A stretch of DNA of 64,000 nucleotides, from positions 62,001-126,000 of the forward strand of contig NZ_AWFD01000002.1 in the NCBI RefSeq assembly GCF_000682735.1. Direction: 5' to 3'. The notes under the pieces were generated by a model that did not search any database, was not told the DNA's origin, and worked only from the letters and a program-made list of their open reading frames with translations. Position numbers and translations under genes: made by a program. This document shows, piece by piece, positions 18,201-27,611 of this stretch. Positions within the stretch are counted from its first letter, which is position 1. Each line of letters opens with the position of its first letter. This DNA is from Hyphomonas sp. CY54-11-8 (lineage in GTDB: Bacteria > Pseudomonadota > Alphaproteobacteria > Caulobacterales > Hyphomonadaceae).

Positions 18201-19166
18201 TTATTCAGTGACCGCAGCGAACTTGGTCGCCGGTTCAATGGAAGCGATGTTCTGCACCGAAGCGGCCGCAGCATCATAGTCGCCAGCGAGCATCAGCTCC
18301 GCCCAGCGATCGAATTGTTCTTGCGGCACAACCCGGACCTCAATCGGCATGTAGGCATGGTTCACACCGCACAGTTCGGAACACTGGCCGTAGTAAGTGC
18401 CGGGCTCATCGACGAGGAACCAGCCTTCATTCAGGCGGCCAGGAACGGCGTCAGTCTTGATGCCGAAAGCCGGGACAGCGAAAGAGTGAATCACGTCAGC
18501 GGCAGCCGTGTAATAGCGGACATAGCGGCCAGCCGGCACGACCATCGGATAATCAACGGACAGGTTACGAACACCTTCAGTAGAGTCGGTCGACAGGCCG
18601 ACTTGAAGCGGGTTCGAAACGAACTCCAGCGGGTAGCCGGCGTCGTCGGTGATGTCAGGATAGGTATAGGTCCAGTTCCACTGGTTGCCCTGCGCCTTGA
18701 CGTTCACGAAGCCTTTCGCAGCGGCTTCCGGATTATATTCCTTGGTGAAGCGCTCGTATTCCGCAGACTTGCCATCAGCGAGGAGCTGGTTGGCCTTGTC
18801 CTGAACCTGCTGCAGGTTCGGCGGCACATCCTGATAGTAAAGGTTCGGGAAGGACTGGCTGGCAATGGCCACGAGGATCAGCGCCGGAACAACCGTCCAG
18901 ATGACCTCGATCAGCGTATTGTGGCTGAATTTGCGCGGTGTGGGGTTCGACCGCGAATTGTGGCGCAGCATCACATAAAGCAGCAGCAGCAGAACGAAAA
19001 TCGTGATTGGAATAATGATCCACAGCAGGAAAGTGTGGAAATGGTGGATACGCTCGGCAATACGCGTCGCGGCCGGTTGCATACCAAGCGCGCCATCGCG
19101 CGGAATGGCAGCAAAGGCCGGAGCGGCGAACAACGCTGCGCTAAGAGCGGCAAGAAGGTGTCGCAC
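18201..19166 (-). CDS. ctaC: Cytochrome c oxidase subunit II
   Basis: 321 residues with a cleavable signal peptide (about 1-19, ending APAFAA), two membrane helices at about 40-65 and 88-108, and a cupredoxin domain. The CuA ligands are complete in [19 protein letters not shown], and the aromatic electron-entry patch is in [12 protein letters not shown]. An insertion of about 30 residues after the second helix ([19 protein letters not shown]) is charged and somewhat unusual. First gene of the cox cluster; its promoter must lie in the 160 bp shared with the divergent TPR gene. Confidence 0.97.
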   Translation of the reverse strand: MRHLLAALSAALFAAPAFAAIPRDGALGMQPAATRIAERIHHFHTFLLWIIIPITIFVLLLLLYVMLRHNSRSNPTPRKFSHNTLIEVIWTVVPALILVAIASQSFPNLYYQDVPPNLQQVQDKANQLLADGKSAEYERFTKEYNPEAAAKGFVNVKAQGNQWNWTYTYPDITDDAGYPLEFVSNPLQVGLSTDSTEGVRNLSVDYPMVVPAGRYVRYYTAAADVIHSFAVPAFGIKTDAVPGRLNEGWFLVDEPGTYYGQCSELCGVNHAYMPIEVRVVPQEQFDRWAELMLAGDYDAAAASVQNIASIEPATKFAAVTE

Positions 19167-19326
19167 GAAGGAATCCTCGTCTCGTTGGAATCTCTGCTCC
19201 TGTATCTACAATACGTATTAGCCGCAACCTACCTCTTTCCGCGCTCAATATTGTCGCAGCCTGTCGTCGCTCCATCGCTTTGATGCTAAACTGATCCTAC
19301 ATAAACTCGTTCATTCGGAGGCTATC

Positions 19327-19878
19327 ATGATCCGGACTGCCCTGCTCGCCGCCAGCCTTATCGCGCTCACCGCGCCAACCGCATACGCCCAAGTATCGGT
19401 GATTGGTGGTGGAATCGCCCGTGACTGCTACGAAGCGGCCCTTTATGGACGCACGTCTAACCAGGAAGGCGAGCGAATCTGCACCAAGGCCATTGAGGCC
19501 GAACTGATGAAAATGGAGAACCGGGCTGCAACCTATACAAATCGCGGCGTGCTGCGCATGCGGGCTGGCGACTATGATGGTGCACTGTCCGACTACTCCA
19601 CTGCCAAGAAGATGAAGCCTGAACTTGGCGCGATCTGGCTTAATGAGGGAGCCGCCTACATTTTCCTCAAGGATTTCGACTCAGCCCTGATCTCGCTGGA
19701 CAAGGCGATCGAACTCGACAGCCAGGAGCTCTACGCCGCCCACTACAACCGGGCGATCGCACGGGAAAATACCGGAGATCTGGCAGGGGCGTACGCAGAT
19801 TTCCAGAAAACCCTGGAACTCAATCCGGAGTTCGAGCGCGCGAAATGGCAGCTGACCCGGTTCACCGTCACGAATTGA
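19327..19878 (+). CDS. Exported TPR-repeat protein
   Basis: 183 residues with a signal peptide (MIRTALLAASLIALTAPTAYA, cleavage near 21). Three to four tetratricopeptide repeats span about residues 60-180, for example NRGVLRMRAGDYDGALSDYS, LNEGAAYIFLKDFDSALISL and YNRAIARENTGDLAGAYADF. Two cysteines near the mature N-terminus (about 35 and 53) could form a disulfide. The role is unknown; TPR proteins bind other proteins, here in the periplasm. GGAGG precedes the ATG. Confidence 0.85.
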   Translation: MIRTALLAASLIALTAPTAYAQVSVIGGGIARDCYEAALYGRTSNQEGERICTKAIEAELMKMENRAATYTNRGVLRMRAGDYDGALSDYSTAKKMKPELGAIWLNEGAAYIFLKDFDSALISLDKAIELDSQELYAAHYNRAIARENTGDLAGAYADFQKTLELNPEFERAKWQLTRFTVTN

Positions 19879-19937
19879 GCCCGGAATCCTCATGCAGGCC
19901 TCTTGCCGCCCCTGCTGCGGACGCGCATCTAGTCTGA

Positions 19938-21341
19938 ATGACAGAAAACGCCCTGCCCTTCGATCTCCGCCAAGCCACTGAAATTCTCGCTGACGCCGTA
20001 CGCGGCGGCGATGACGGCGACCTCTATGTCGAACGCTCCCGCTCCGAGAGCTTCGTATTTGACGATGGCCGGCTGAAGTCGGCCGCTTTCGACACGGATC
20101 AGGGCTTCGGCCTGCGCGTGGTCGCCGGTGAAGCGCAGGGGTCAGGTTACGCATCCGAACTCACACTGGGGGCAATCCGTCGGGCGGCCTCGACAGCATC
20201 GGAAGCCAAACGCGGCTATTCTGGAAAGCTGGCGGCAAGTCCGATACCGACCAATCGACGCCTGTATCAGCCAATCGACCCTACCGCCGCGCCCGATTTT
20301 TCCGTGAAGACCGGGCTCCTGGCAGAGATCGATGCCTGGGCCCGGGCAAGCGACCCGCGAGTCGTGCAGGTCTCGGTCTCCCTTTCCGGCAGTCATACAG
20401 AAATCGACATCCTGCGCCCGGACGGCGCAGCCTTTTCGGACATCCGTCCTCTGGTGCGCCTCAACGTATCCGTCACGCTGGAGGAAAATGGCCGAAGGGA
20501 ATCAGCCGGCGCCGGTGCAGGTGGACGCGCTGCGTATGACGACTGGATCCGGCCGGAACGCTGGCAGGACATGGTCCGCCGCGCCATTCGCAAGGCATCG
20601 GTCAATCTTCAATCCATTGCTGCGCCAGCTGGTGAAATGGAAGTCGTACTCGGCCCGGGCTGGCCAGCCGTCTTGTTGCACGAAGCAGTTGGCCACGGCT
20701 TGGAAGGCGACTTCAACCGCAAAGGCACCAGCGTCTATGCCGGGCGCATCGGTGAGCAGGTCGCCGCGAAGGGTGTCACCGTTATCGATGACGGATCCAT
20801 AGAAGCCCGCCGTGGTTCGCTCTCATTTGATGATGAAGGCACGCCGACACAGCGGACCGTTCTGATCGAAGACGGCATCCTGAAAGGCTATATGCAGGAC
20901 CGTCTGAATGCCCGCCTCATGGGCCAGCAGCCGACCGGCAATGGTCGGCGCGAAAGCTATGAAGCGCAAACGATGCCGCGGATGACCAACACCGTGATGC
21001 TGGGTGGTGACAAGGATCCGGAAGAAATCGTCTCATCGATCAAGCGCGGTCTATGGGCGGTCGATTTCGGCGGTGGCCAGGTCGACATCACCTCCGGCAA
21101 TTTCGTCTTCCAGTGCACGGAGGCCTATCTCGTAGAGAACGGAAAGGTCATCGCACCGGTGAAAAACGCCACCCTGATCGGCCACGGTCCGACCGTCCTC
21201 CAGGACGTCACGATGATCGGCAACGACTTCGCCATGGATGACGGCGTGGGCATGTGCGGCAAGGCCGGTCAGTCTGTTCCGGTGGGTGTTGGACAGCCGA
21301 CCCTCAAGATTGGTGCCCTGACTGTAGGCGGCGCAGGCTAA
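19938..21341 (+). CDS. tldD: TldD metalloprotease
   Basis: 467 residues, full length. The zinc-binding HExxxH motif is in LLHEAVGHGLEGDF, and the glycine-rich GYMQDRLNARLMG and GNGRRESYEAQTMPRMTN blocks fix the family. TldD works with TldE as a heterodimer that threads and degrades unfolded peptides and matures certain natural products such as microcins. The tldE partner is not in this window. It lies about 60 bp after the TPR gene on the same strand. Confidence 0.95.
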   Translation: MTENALPFDLRQATEILADAVRGGDDGDLYVERSRSESFVFDDGRLKSAAFDTDQGFGLRVVAGEAQGSGYASELTLGAIRRAASTASEAKRGYSGKLAASPIPTNRRLYQPIDPTAAPDFSVKTGLLAEIDAWARASDPRVVQVSVSLSGSHTEIDILRPDGAAFSDIRPLVRLNVSVTLEENGRRESAGAGAGGRAAYDDWIRPERWQDMVRRAIRKASVNLQSIAAPAGEMEVVLGPGWPAVLLHEAVGHGLEGDFNRKGTSVYAGRIGEQVAAKGVTVIDDGSIEARRGSLSFDDEGTPTQRTVLIEDGILKGYMQDRLNARLMGQQPTGNGRRESYEAQTMPRMTNTVMLGGDKDPEEIVSSIKRGLWAVDFGGGQVDITSGNFVFQCTEAYLVENGKVIAPVKNATLIGHGPTVLQDVTMIGNDFAMDDGVGMCGKAGQSVPVGVGQPTLKIGALTVGGAG

Positions 21342-21469
21342 AATTGCTGTAACAACCGGGGCTTGGGACTTGAAGCGCCGGAACCGTTTTGTCACTTTCT
21401 GGCCACAATCGGGCGGAGGGATACGAACTGATTCGTTCGTGCGCCCGGTCAGTAGAGGACGGTAATACG

Positions 21470-21898
21470 ATGCGTTTCCTGATGGGTGCCCTTCTGGGGG
21501 CGACTTTCATGGCAGCTCCTGCATTGGCTGAGCCTGGCGCCCTGCCAGCAGATTCGGCTTGGCAGATGGTGCAGAGGGGCGAGATTGTCGTGCTTGATGT
21601 ACGAACCCCAACGGAGTGGGCGATGACGGGCCTTCCCCGCGACAGCCATGGCATCAATGTGAAAGACCGGGACTTCATTGCCCAGGCACGCGGCGCTGTC
21701 CTGGGCGATCTGGATCATCCGATCGCCGTGATCTGTCGGAGCGGCAAGCGCTCAAGTGAAGCAGCGAGCGTTCTGGAGAAGGCTGGCTTCACCCACGTCT
21801 TTGACATCCGCGAAGGCATGGTCGGAAATGAAGAAAGCGGCGAAGGCTGGCTGAAACGCGGCCTGCCAACTGACCCCTTCATACCCCCCTACAATTGA
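21470..21898 (+). CDS. Periplasmic single-domain rhodanese
   Basis: 142 residues from the ATG that begins a signal peptide (MRFLMGALLGATFMAAPALA); upstream in-frame starts would disrupt this. The rhodanese fold is shown by IVVLDVRTPTEW and the active-site loop ICRSGKRSSEAASVL, with the catalytic cysteine in CRSGKRS; the basic loop suggests a thiosulfate or polysulfide substrate. Export to the periplasm is less usual for this family. Ends before a bidirectional terminator. Confidence 0.88.
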   Translation: MRFLMGALLGATFMAAPALAEPGALPADSAWQMVQRGEIVVLDVRTPTEWAMTGLPRDSHGINVKDRDFIAQARGAVLGDLDHPIAVICRSGKRSSEAASVLEKAGFTHVFDIREGMVGNEESGEGWLKRGLPTDPFIPPYN

Positions 21899-21940
21899 CG
21901 CATCCCTTCGACCGCATTTCAGACGCACAGTCCCATGAAA

Positions 21941-21968
21941 AAGGGCGGCCCAGTCAGAGGCCGCCCTT
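21941..21968. terminator. Bidirectional terminator between the rhodanese and POT genes
   Basis: Perfect 10-bp stem AAGGGCGGCC/GGCCGCCCTT with an eight-base loop. T-rich sequence follows on both strands (TTCTCATATCTGGTTTCTTT forward; TTTCATGG reverse), so it can end both convergent transcripts. Confidence 0.88.
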
Positions 21969-21998
21969 CTCATATCTGGTTTCTTTTTTTAGCAGGCG

Positions 21999-23603
21999 TT
22001 AGCTGAGCGTCTTGTCCGGCGCCCCCGGATCGGTGTTCGACCCGAACGTATCCACGGTGCCGACATCCGCCACGGAATCGTCCGACAACGTATCAAGATG
22101 CATCATCTTGGTCATGAAAGGCGCTGCAATCGCAAACAGGACTCCGACTCCAATCGCGAACCAGCCGACCTTTATGTAGACCGACAGCACGTTCCCGACA
22201 CCTTCACCGCCAGCGGCAGTCGCCTGGGCGATGATGGCCGCCACCGCGTTACCAGCGCCCGACGCCAGGAACCAGGCACCCATCATCAGGCCGACCATGG
22301 AAGTAACTGACAGCCGGGTCATGGCTGACAGGCCAACCGGGCTCATGCAAAGCTCGCCTGTCGTGTGCAGCAGATAGATCAGGAAGATGAAGATCACCGG
22401 CGTCATGGCTCCGGCGCTGGAACCGAACGCCAGCACGAGGAAGCCAGCGCCAAGCTGCATCAGAGCCAGGGCGAACTTCATCGGTGCACTTGGCTCCCAT
22501 CCTTTCTTGCCAAGCCACACCCAGAGCGCGGCAAAGACCGGGCCCAACGTCATGATGTAGAAGGCGTTGATCGACTGGAACATGGAAGCCGGGACTTCCC
22601 AGCCAAGCAGGTTGCGGTCGACATGCTCGTCCGTGAACAGGTTCAGTGACGACCCCGCCTGCTCGAACAGGCCCCAGAACAGGACGTTGGTGGAGATCAG
22701 GATCAGCGCGACGATGATCCGGTTTCGCTGGTGCGGGTTCAATTTCGCGATCGCGCGCCAGACAATGTAGAGATACGTGATCGTCATGGCGATCAGCAGC
22801 AGCGTGTTCACCGTGCCTTGGCTGCGCACAAGGAACCAGACAATGAACGTCGTTACGATGGCGCCCAGCCAGATCATGTGCTCGCGATTCAGCGGTCCCA
22901 CCATCGGTGCGGCGAGTTTTGCCGGATCACTCGGTTCGCCCGCCCCGCGCAAGGCTGGCTTGCCCCAGACAAAGACGATCAGGCCGAGCAGCATGCCAAT
23001 CCCGGCCGCGCCGAAGCCATATGCCCAGCCGAAGGTCTCACCCAGATAACCTGCAATCAGAGCCCCCAGGAAGGCGCCGGTATTGATACCTACATAGAAG
23101 ATGGTGAAAGCGGAATCGCGCCGCGTGTCCGTCTTCTTGTAGAGCGAGCCAACGATGGTCGAGATGTTCGCTTTCAGGAAGCCGACCCCAACAATGATCA
23201 GCGCAAGGCTGAAATAGAAAATATTGAGAACGCCCGGATCGGGTGACTGCCCATCCAGGACCGGGTCCCCTTCCACCGCCATTCCAAGGTGGCCGAGCAC
23301 CAGGAAAATGGCGCCGATCGTGACCGCCTTGCGGGCGCCAAGGTATTTGTCGGCCAGGAAGCCGCCGATCACCGGTCCGATATAGACCAGCGTCGTATAG
23401 GCGCCGTACAGGCCATAGGCGGCCTCTCGATCAAACAGGAAGTGCTTGGTCAGATAGAGAACCAGTAGAGCCCGCATGCCGTAGTAGGAAAAACGCTCCC
23501 ACATCTCAGCAAAGAACAGGACAAACAGCCCTGTCGGATGGCCCAGAAAGGTTTTCTCCTGCCCCTGGCCGGCAGCAATCGCGTTGTCGGTCACTTGTTT
23601 CAC
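21999..23603 (-). CDS. Proton-dependent oligopeptide transporter (POT/PTR2)
   Basis: 534 residues with about 14 membrane helices. The proton-coupling ExxER motif is in AEMWERFSYYGMRALLVLYL near the N-terminus, and the PTR2 signatures GGFLADKYLGARKAV and the FYVGINTGAF motif in helix 5 are present. The protein imports di- and tripeptides with protons across the inner membrane. Start is GTG; a second GTG three codons later is almost equally well placed from the GAGGGA. It fits the peptidases and TonB-dependent receptor elsewhere in the window. Confidence 0.94.
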   Translation of the reverse strand: MKQVTDNAIAAGQGQEKTFLGHPTGLFVLFFAEMWERFSYYGMRALLVLYLTKHFLFDREAAYGLYGAYTTLVYIGPVIGGFLADKYLGARKAVTIGAIFLVLGHLGMAVEGDPVLDGQSPDPGVLNIFYFSLALIIVGVGFLKANISTIVGSLYKKTDTRRDSAFTIFYVGINTGAFLGALIAGYLGETFGWAYGFGAAGIGMLLGLIVFVWGKPALRGAGEPSDPAKLAAPMVGPLNREHMIWLGAIVTTFIVWFLVRSQGTVNTLLLIAMTITYLYIVWRAIAKLNPHQRNRIIVALILISTNVLFWGLFEQAGSSLNLFTDEHVDRNLLGWEVPASMFQSINAFYIMTLGPVFAALWVWLGKKGWEPSAPMKFALALMQLGAGFLVLAFGSSAGAMTPVIFIFLIYLLHTTGELCMSPVGLSAMTRLSVTSMVGLMMGAWFLASGAGNAVAAIIAQATAAGGEGVGNVLSVYIKVGWFAIGVGVLFAIAAPFMTKMMHLDTLSDDSVADVGTVDTFGSNTDPGAPDKTLS

Positions 23604-23701
23604 TCCCTCAGCTTCCCTGAATTGCGCATATTGAGCGTGCTATGCGGCAAGGCTCAAGGCAGTTTCTGCTTTTTCGGAAGGAATGGGGGGAAGGCTATGC
23701 C

Positions 23702-25081
23702 CTAGTAAGCCTTTTCCGTGAAAACGTGACGCACGTCTCGGTTCCAGGCGCCATAGTAGCGTTCCAGAAGCCGGTCCGCCGGCGTTTTGCCGGATCGGGC
23801 GATCTCGTCGAGTTCGGCAAGGTAACCGGTTTCATTCTCGCCAGACGCGGAGAGATTGTTACGGTTACTGAGACCGATACGGGCAAGGTCCAGCATCTCC
23901 ATCGCCAGGTCCTGCATCGTGGCACCGCCTGGAATTGGCGTCTTCAGGCCCAGCGTCCGGACGGACTGGCGCATGGCTTCACGCTCCGCTGCGGTCCAGG
24001 TCTTCACGCGATCCCAGGCGCCATCGAGACAGACCGGGCAATACAACAAACCAACCCAGAAAGCTGAGAACGCACACAAATGCGACCAGGGCCCAGCGTC
24101 GGAGCCACGCATTTCAAGGAATCGCTTCAGGCGGACTTCCGGGAAGATCGTGGAGAGGTGGTCGGCGAAATCATCCATTGCAGGCAGCTCGCCGGGCAGG
24201 ATTTCCAGCTTTCCGTCCATGAAGTCCCGGAAACTGAGGCCGCTGGCGTCCAGGTATTTCCCGCCGCGGCGCACGAAATACATCGGTACGTCGAGTGCAT
24301 AGTCGACATAGCGCTCGAACCCCATTCCATCCTCGAACACAAAGGGCAGCATGCCGGTGCGGTCCGGGTCGGTATCGGTCCAGATCTGCGATCGATAGGA
24401 CAGGAAGCCGTTCGGGCGGCCTTCCATGAAGGGTGAATTGGCGAACAGCGCGGTACCGAGCGGCTGCAGCGCAAGTGCCACGCGGAACTTCTTCACCATG
24501 TCAGCTTCGGAGCCGAAGTCGAGATTGGTCTGCACCGTGCAGGTACGGAACATCATCTGGCGGCCAAGACGCCCGACCTTGTCCATGTATTCCATCATGA
24601 TCTTGTAACGGCCCTTGGGCATCACAGGCGTCTCGGCGAGGCTCCACAGCGGGCTTGCGCCAAGCCCGAGGAACGAAATGCCGAGCGGATCGGCAATCTC
24701 GCGGACTTCTTCGAGGTGACGCCCGACTTCGGTACAGGTCTGGTGGATGGTCTCAAGGGGAGCGCCGGAAAGCTCGAACTGACCGCCCGGCTCCAGCGAA
24801 ACGCTGGCGCCGTCGCGCTGCAGGCCGATCAGCTTGCCGCTTTCGACAATCGGGGCCCAGCCGAACCGGTCGCGCAGGCCTTCCAGCATGGCCAGCACAG
24901 AAGCCTTGCCCTCATAGGGCAGCGGCGCAAGATTCTCACGAAGGAAACCGAACTTCTCGTGTTCCGTCCCGATGCGCCAGTCTTCCGACGGCTTGCAGCC
25001 GGCTTCCAGATACTCGACAAGCTCATGCTTTCCCGCGATGCGCGGAGAGGTTTCGTCGATGTCCGACGTTGGCGTGGTCAT
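23702..25081 (-). CDS. gshA: Glutamate-cysteine ligase (plant/alphaproteobacterial type)
   Basis: 459 residues. The early RIGTEHEKFGF motif, the LEPGGQFELSGAP block and QTNLDFGSEADMVKKFR identify the plant-like class of glutamate-cysteine ligase found in alphaproteobacteria, distinct from the E. coli type. It makes gamma-glutamylcysteine from Glu, Cys and ATP, the first step of glutathione synthesis. Glutathione supply would also serve the peroxiredoxin encoded at about 8.1-8.6 kb. The gene stands alone between the POT gene and a divergent hypothetical. Confidence 0.95.
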   Translation of the reverse strand: MTTPTSDIDETSPRIAGKHELVEYLEAGCKPSEDWRIGTEHEKFGFLRENLAPLPYEGKASVLAMLEGLRDRFGWAPIVESGKLIGLQRDGASVSLEPGGQFELSGAPLETIHQTCTEVGRHLEEVREIADPLGISFLGLGASPLWSLAETPVMPKGRYKIMMEYMDKVGRLGRQMMFRTCTVQTNLDFGSEADMVKKFRVALALQPLGTALFANSPFMEGRPNGFLSYRSQIWTDTDPDRTGMLPFVFEDGMGFERYVDYALDVPMYFVRRGGKYLDASGLSFRDFMDGKLEILPGELPAMDDFADHLSTIFPEVRLKRFLEMRGSDAGPWSHLCAFSAFWVGLLYCPVCLDGAWDRVKTWTAAEREAMRQSVRTLGLKTPIPGGATMQDLAMEMLDLARIGLSNRNNLSASGENETGYLAELDEIARSGKTPADRLLERYYGAWNRDVRHVFTEKAY

Positions 25082-25186
25082 CCCGAACCCCCTGTTGCGA
25101 ACCAGAATGAGGCTTGCAGATAAGGTTGTTTCTCTTGAACGCCAACCGCGTTATTCTCACGAATTCGTTTAGATGAGAGTCCGCAG

Positions 25187-25825
25187 ATGACCAAGATGAC
25201 CACCGATGAACGCGACGACCTGAAAATGTGGGCGCATCTGCACGTTCGGGGCGGCTATGAACCGCTGGAAGAAATCGAGGAAATCCTGCTGGATTACGTT
25301 CAGGATTTCCGGAGCCCCCTCTCTGACCGCGACCGCCAGATCGAGGTTCGAAATGCCTTGGTGCATGCGGTGACAGCGCTCATGGAGGATCAGGAATCCT
25401 GGCCGGTTCTCACTGATTTTGACCGCCTCTCCCTCGCTTTTGACATGCTGGAGGATGAAGACATCGTCGCCCGCCAGCATTTTACCTGCTGCGGCACGTG
25501 CGGCGCCGCCGAAATCGGTATCGAAATGGACGACTTCCGGGACATGTCCGGCCGCGAGCCGACAGGCTATGTCTTCTTCCATCAGCAAGACACGGAAAGT
25601 GCTGTCGAAAGCGGCAGCCTCTATATCAGCTATGGCGCGGCAGACGCCACGGCCTCTCCGGAAGAGAACATCGCTATCGGTCAGCGTCTGCATGATATCC
25701 TTCAGTCCGTCGGGCTGAAGCCTGTCTGGGACGGCAAGCTCAACCACCGCGTGGGACTTGCGATAGACTGGAAGCGCCGCTGGGAAGGTGCCACACCTAA
25801 GCCGATGAAGCGCTGGTTTTACTGA
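25187..25825 (+). CDS. DUF6891-like hypothetical protein with a Cys cluster
   Basis: 212 residues, cytoplasmic. The central motif HFTCCGTCGAAEIG carries three cysteines (residues about 98-102) and is followed by GYVFFHQQDTESAV and LYISYGA; the C-terminal DWKRRW is also conserved in proteins of this kind. Function is unknown. The cysteine knuckle could bind zinc or a redox partner. Family name is from memory. It lies divergent from gshA with about 105 bp between starts. Confidence 0.75.
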   Translation: MTKMTTDERDDLKMWAHLHVRGGYEPLEEIEEILLDYVQDFRSPLSDRDRQIEVRNALVHAVTALMEDQESWPVLTDFDRLSLAFDMLEDEDIVARQHFTCCGTCGAAEIGIEMDDFRDMSGREPTGYVFFHQQDTESAVESGSLYISYGAADATASPEENIAIGQRLHDILQSVGLKPVWDGKLNHRVGLAIDWKRRWEGATPKPMKRWFY

Positions 25826-25945
25826 TTTCCGCAGAGTTTCTGCACAAATCCTGCATCTGGAATATTTATAAACTGCCATAATGTGGCGGCAAACGGATTG
25901 CTGCGTCCAGCAATCCTCGAATTTGGCAGATCGGAACCCGGGCCC

Positions 25946-27604
25946 ATGGCCTTCGACAAGAATGACAAAGACGATCTATCCGCGAAGGATGCGATTGAAG
26001 AGCGCCTAAACTGGGTCCGCCGCTGGAGCCGGATCGTCCTGCGCCAGCTTGCGCGTTCTGTGGCGCATGAGGAAGTGATCCAGCATGCCCGCGAAGAAGG
26101 CCAGATGTCCGGCCGCTTCGTATTCATGGTGGTCATGTCCTGCGCCATTGCGACCCTCGGCCTACTCCTGTCGTCTCCAGCGGTCATCATCGGCGCCATG
26201 CTTATCTCGCCGCTGATGGGGCCGATCATGTTGATGGGCTTCTCGCTCAGCACGTTTGACTTTCCAGCCATGCGCCGGGCGATGGTCAGCATGGCCTGGG
26301 GCGTCATTGCCGCAATCTCGATCTCGTTCCTGATCGTTCGCCTGTCTCCACTGAGTGAAGTGACACCGGAAATCATCGCCCGTACACGGCCGAACCTCTT
26401 TGATCTGCTGGTCGCCATCTTCTCCGGCCTTGCTGGCGGCTATGCCACGATCAACCGGAAGGGTGAAACCATCGTCGGCGTGGCGATCGCAACGGCACTC
26501 ATGCCGCCGCTCGCCGTCGTTGGCTACGGCTTGGCTGTTGGTTCAGCTGGCATTTCAGGCGGTGCATTCTTCCTTTTCATGACGAACCTATTGGCCATCG
26601 CCCTGTCAGTGACCGTTCTATCCCGCATCTTCAGCTTCGGCGCCAGCCATGGACGGCGCAGCACGCTCTGGCAAAGCGTCGCCATCGTGTTCGTGTTTGG
26701 TGCCCTGTCCATACCGCTCGGCTTATCACTTCGGGATATCGCCTATGAGACGCAGGCCGTCAGTACGGTGAAGTCCCGCATCCTGCTGCCTTTCGACGAC
26801 GAGGAAGCGCGGATATCCGACGTTTCGGTCGCATTCCCTCGCAAGGAATCGATCCAGATCGATGCGACGGTCCTGACGAAAACCATCGTGCCGAACGCAG
26901 AAACAACCCTCGCGGCAGACCTTGCTGACCAACTCGGCCGGCCTGTGATTGTCAATTTGGGTCAAGTCCTCGTGGACGAGGACAAGGAACTAGAAGCAGA
27001 AGCCTTCCTGCGTCTTGCTGAATCAAGCCTTGCAGCGCCTCTGCGGACGGAAATGTCGCGTCTCGAACAATACGGGCAGCTACGCCAGTCGGAAGCTGAG
27101 CTGCGCGCAGCTATTCCGTTCCAGGTAACCGCAGCCGACATAGACGCGGCCTCCCGCCAGGCGACCCTGATCGCCGCGCCGCAACCGGGTCTAACCGTCA
27201 CTTCCTACAGAACGCTGGAAACCGGGCTTTCCGGGAACTTCCCGGACTGGTCAATCAAGGTCATTCCTCCAACCAGCGAACTACCGCTTATCGGGTTCGA
27301 CAATGGCAGCGATGTCGTGTCCCCCGCCAATGCAGGCCTGATCGATGACATTCTCTGGGTGCTGGACCGCTGGATCGTGAAGAGCGTGGAAGTCGTTGGA
27401 TATGCCTCCACGTCCGGAGAAGTCCGCCGATTCGACAATCAATCCCTGGCGCTGCGCCGTGCACAGAACATTTCTACGATTCTGGAAGAACGAGGCCTTA
27501 TCGCTTCGCCGACAGGAGAGTATCGCGCCTTCCGGCAGTCGACTGATGAAAAACTGAGAGGCTACCAGCGCTACCAAACGGTACTGATCCGCCCCACTGG
27601 CTAA
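25946..27604 (+). CDS. DUF389 membrane protein with OmpA-like C-terminus
   Basis: 552 residues from the ATG at 25946; a TTG- or ATG-type start 21 codons earlier is possible. The DUF389 core holds about six membrane helices at residues 45-270 (ATLGLLLSSPAVIIGAMLISPLMGPI with ISPLMGP as family signature, and GGYATINRKGETIVG). A soluble region of about 270 residues follows, and the last 100 residues look like an OmpA/peptidoglycan-binding domain (FDNGSDVVSPAN, VEVVGYASTSGE, LALRRAQNISTILEERG). The function of DUF389 is unknown; a cell-wall tether is inferred. It may be transcribed with the preceding DUF6891 gene. Confidence 0.82.
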   Translation: MAFDKNDKDDLSAKDAIEERLNWVRRWSRIVLRQLARSVAHEEVIQHAREEGQMSGRFVFMVVMSCAIATLGLLLSSPAVIIGAMLISPLMGPIMLMGFSLSTFDFPAMRRAMVSMAWGVIAAISISFLIVRLSPLSEVTPEIIARTRPNLFDLLVAIFSGLAGGYATINRKGETIVGVAIATALMPPLAVVGYGLAVGSAGISGGAFFLFMTNLLAIALSVTVLSRIFSFGASHGRRSTLWQSVAIVFVFGALSIPLGLSLRDIAYETQAVSTVKSRILLPFDDEEARISDVSVAFPRKESIQIDATVLTKTIVPNAETTLAADLADQLGRPVIVNLGQVLVDEDKELEAEAFLRLAESSLAAPLRTEMSRLEQYGQLRQSEAELRAAIPFQVTAADIDAASRQATLIAAPQPGLTVTSYRTLETGLSGNFPDWSIKVIPPTSELPLIGFDNGSDVVSPANAGLIDDILWVLDRWIVKSVEVVGYASTSGEVRRFDNQSLALRRAQNISTILEERGLIASPTGEYRAFRQSTDEKLRGYQRYQTVLIRPTG

Positions 27605-27611
27605 ACCGCGC

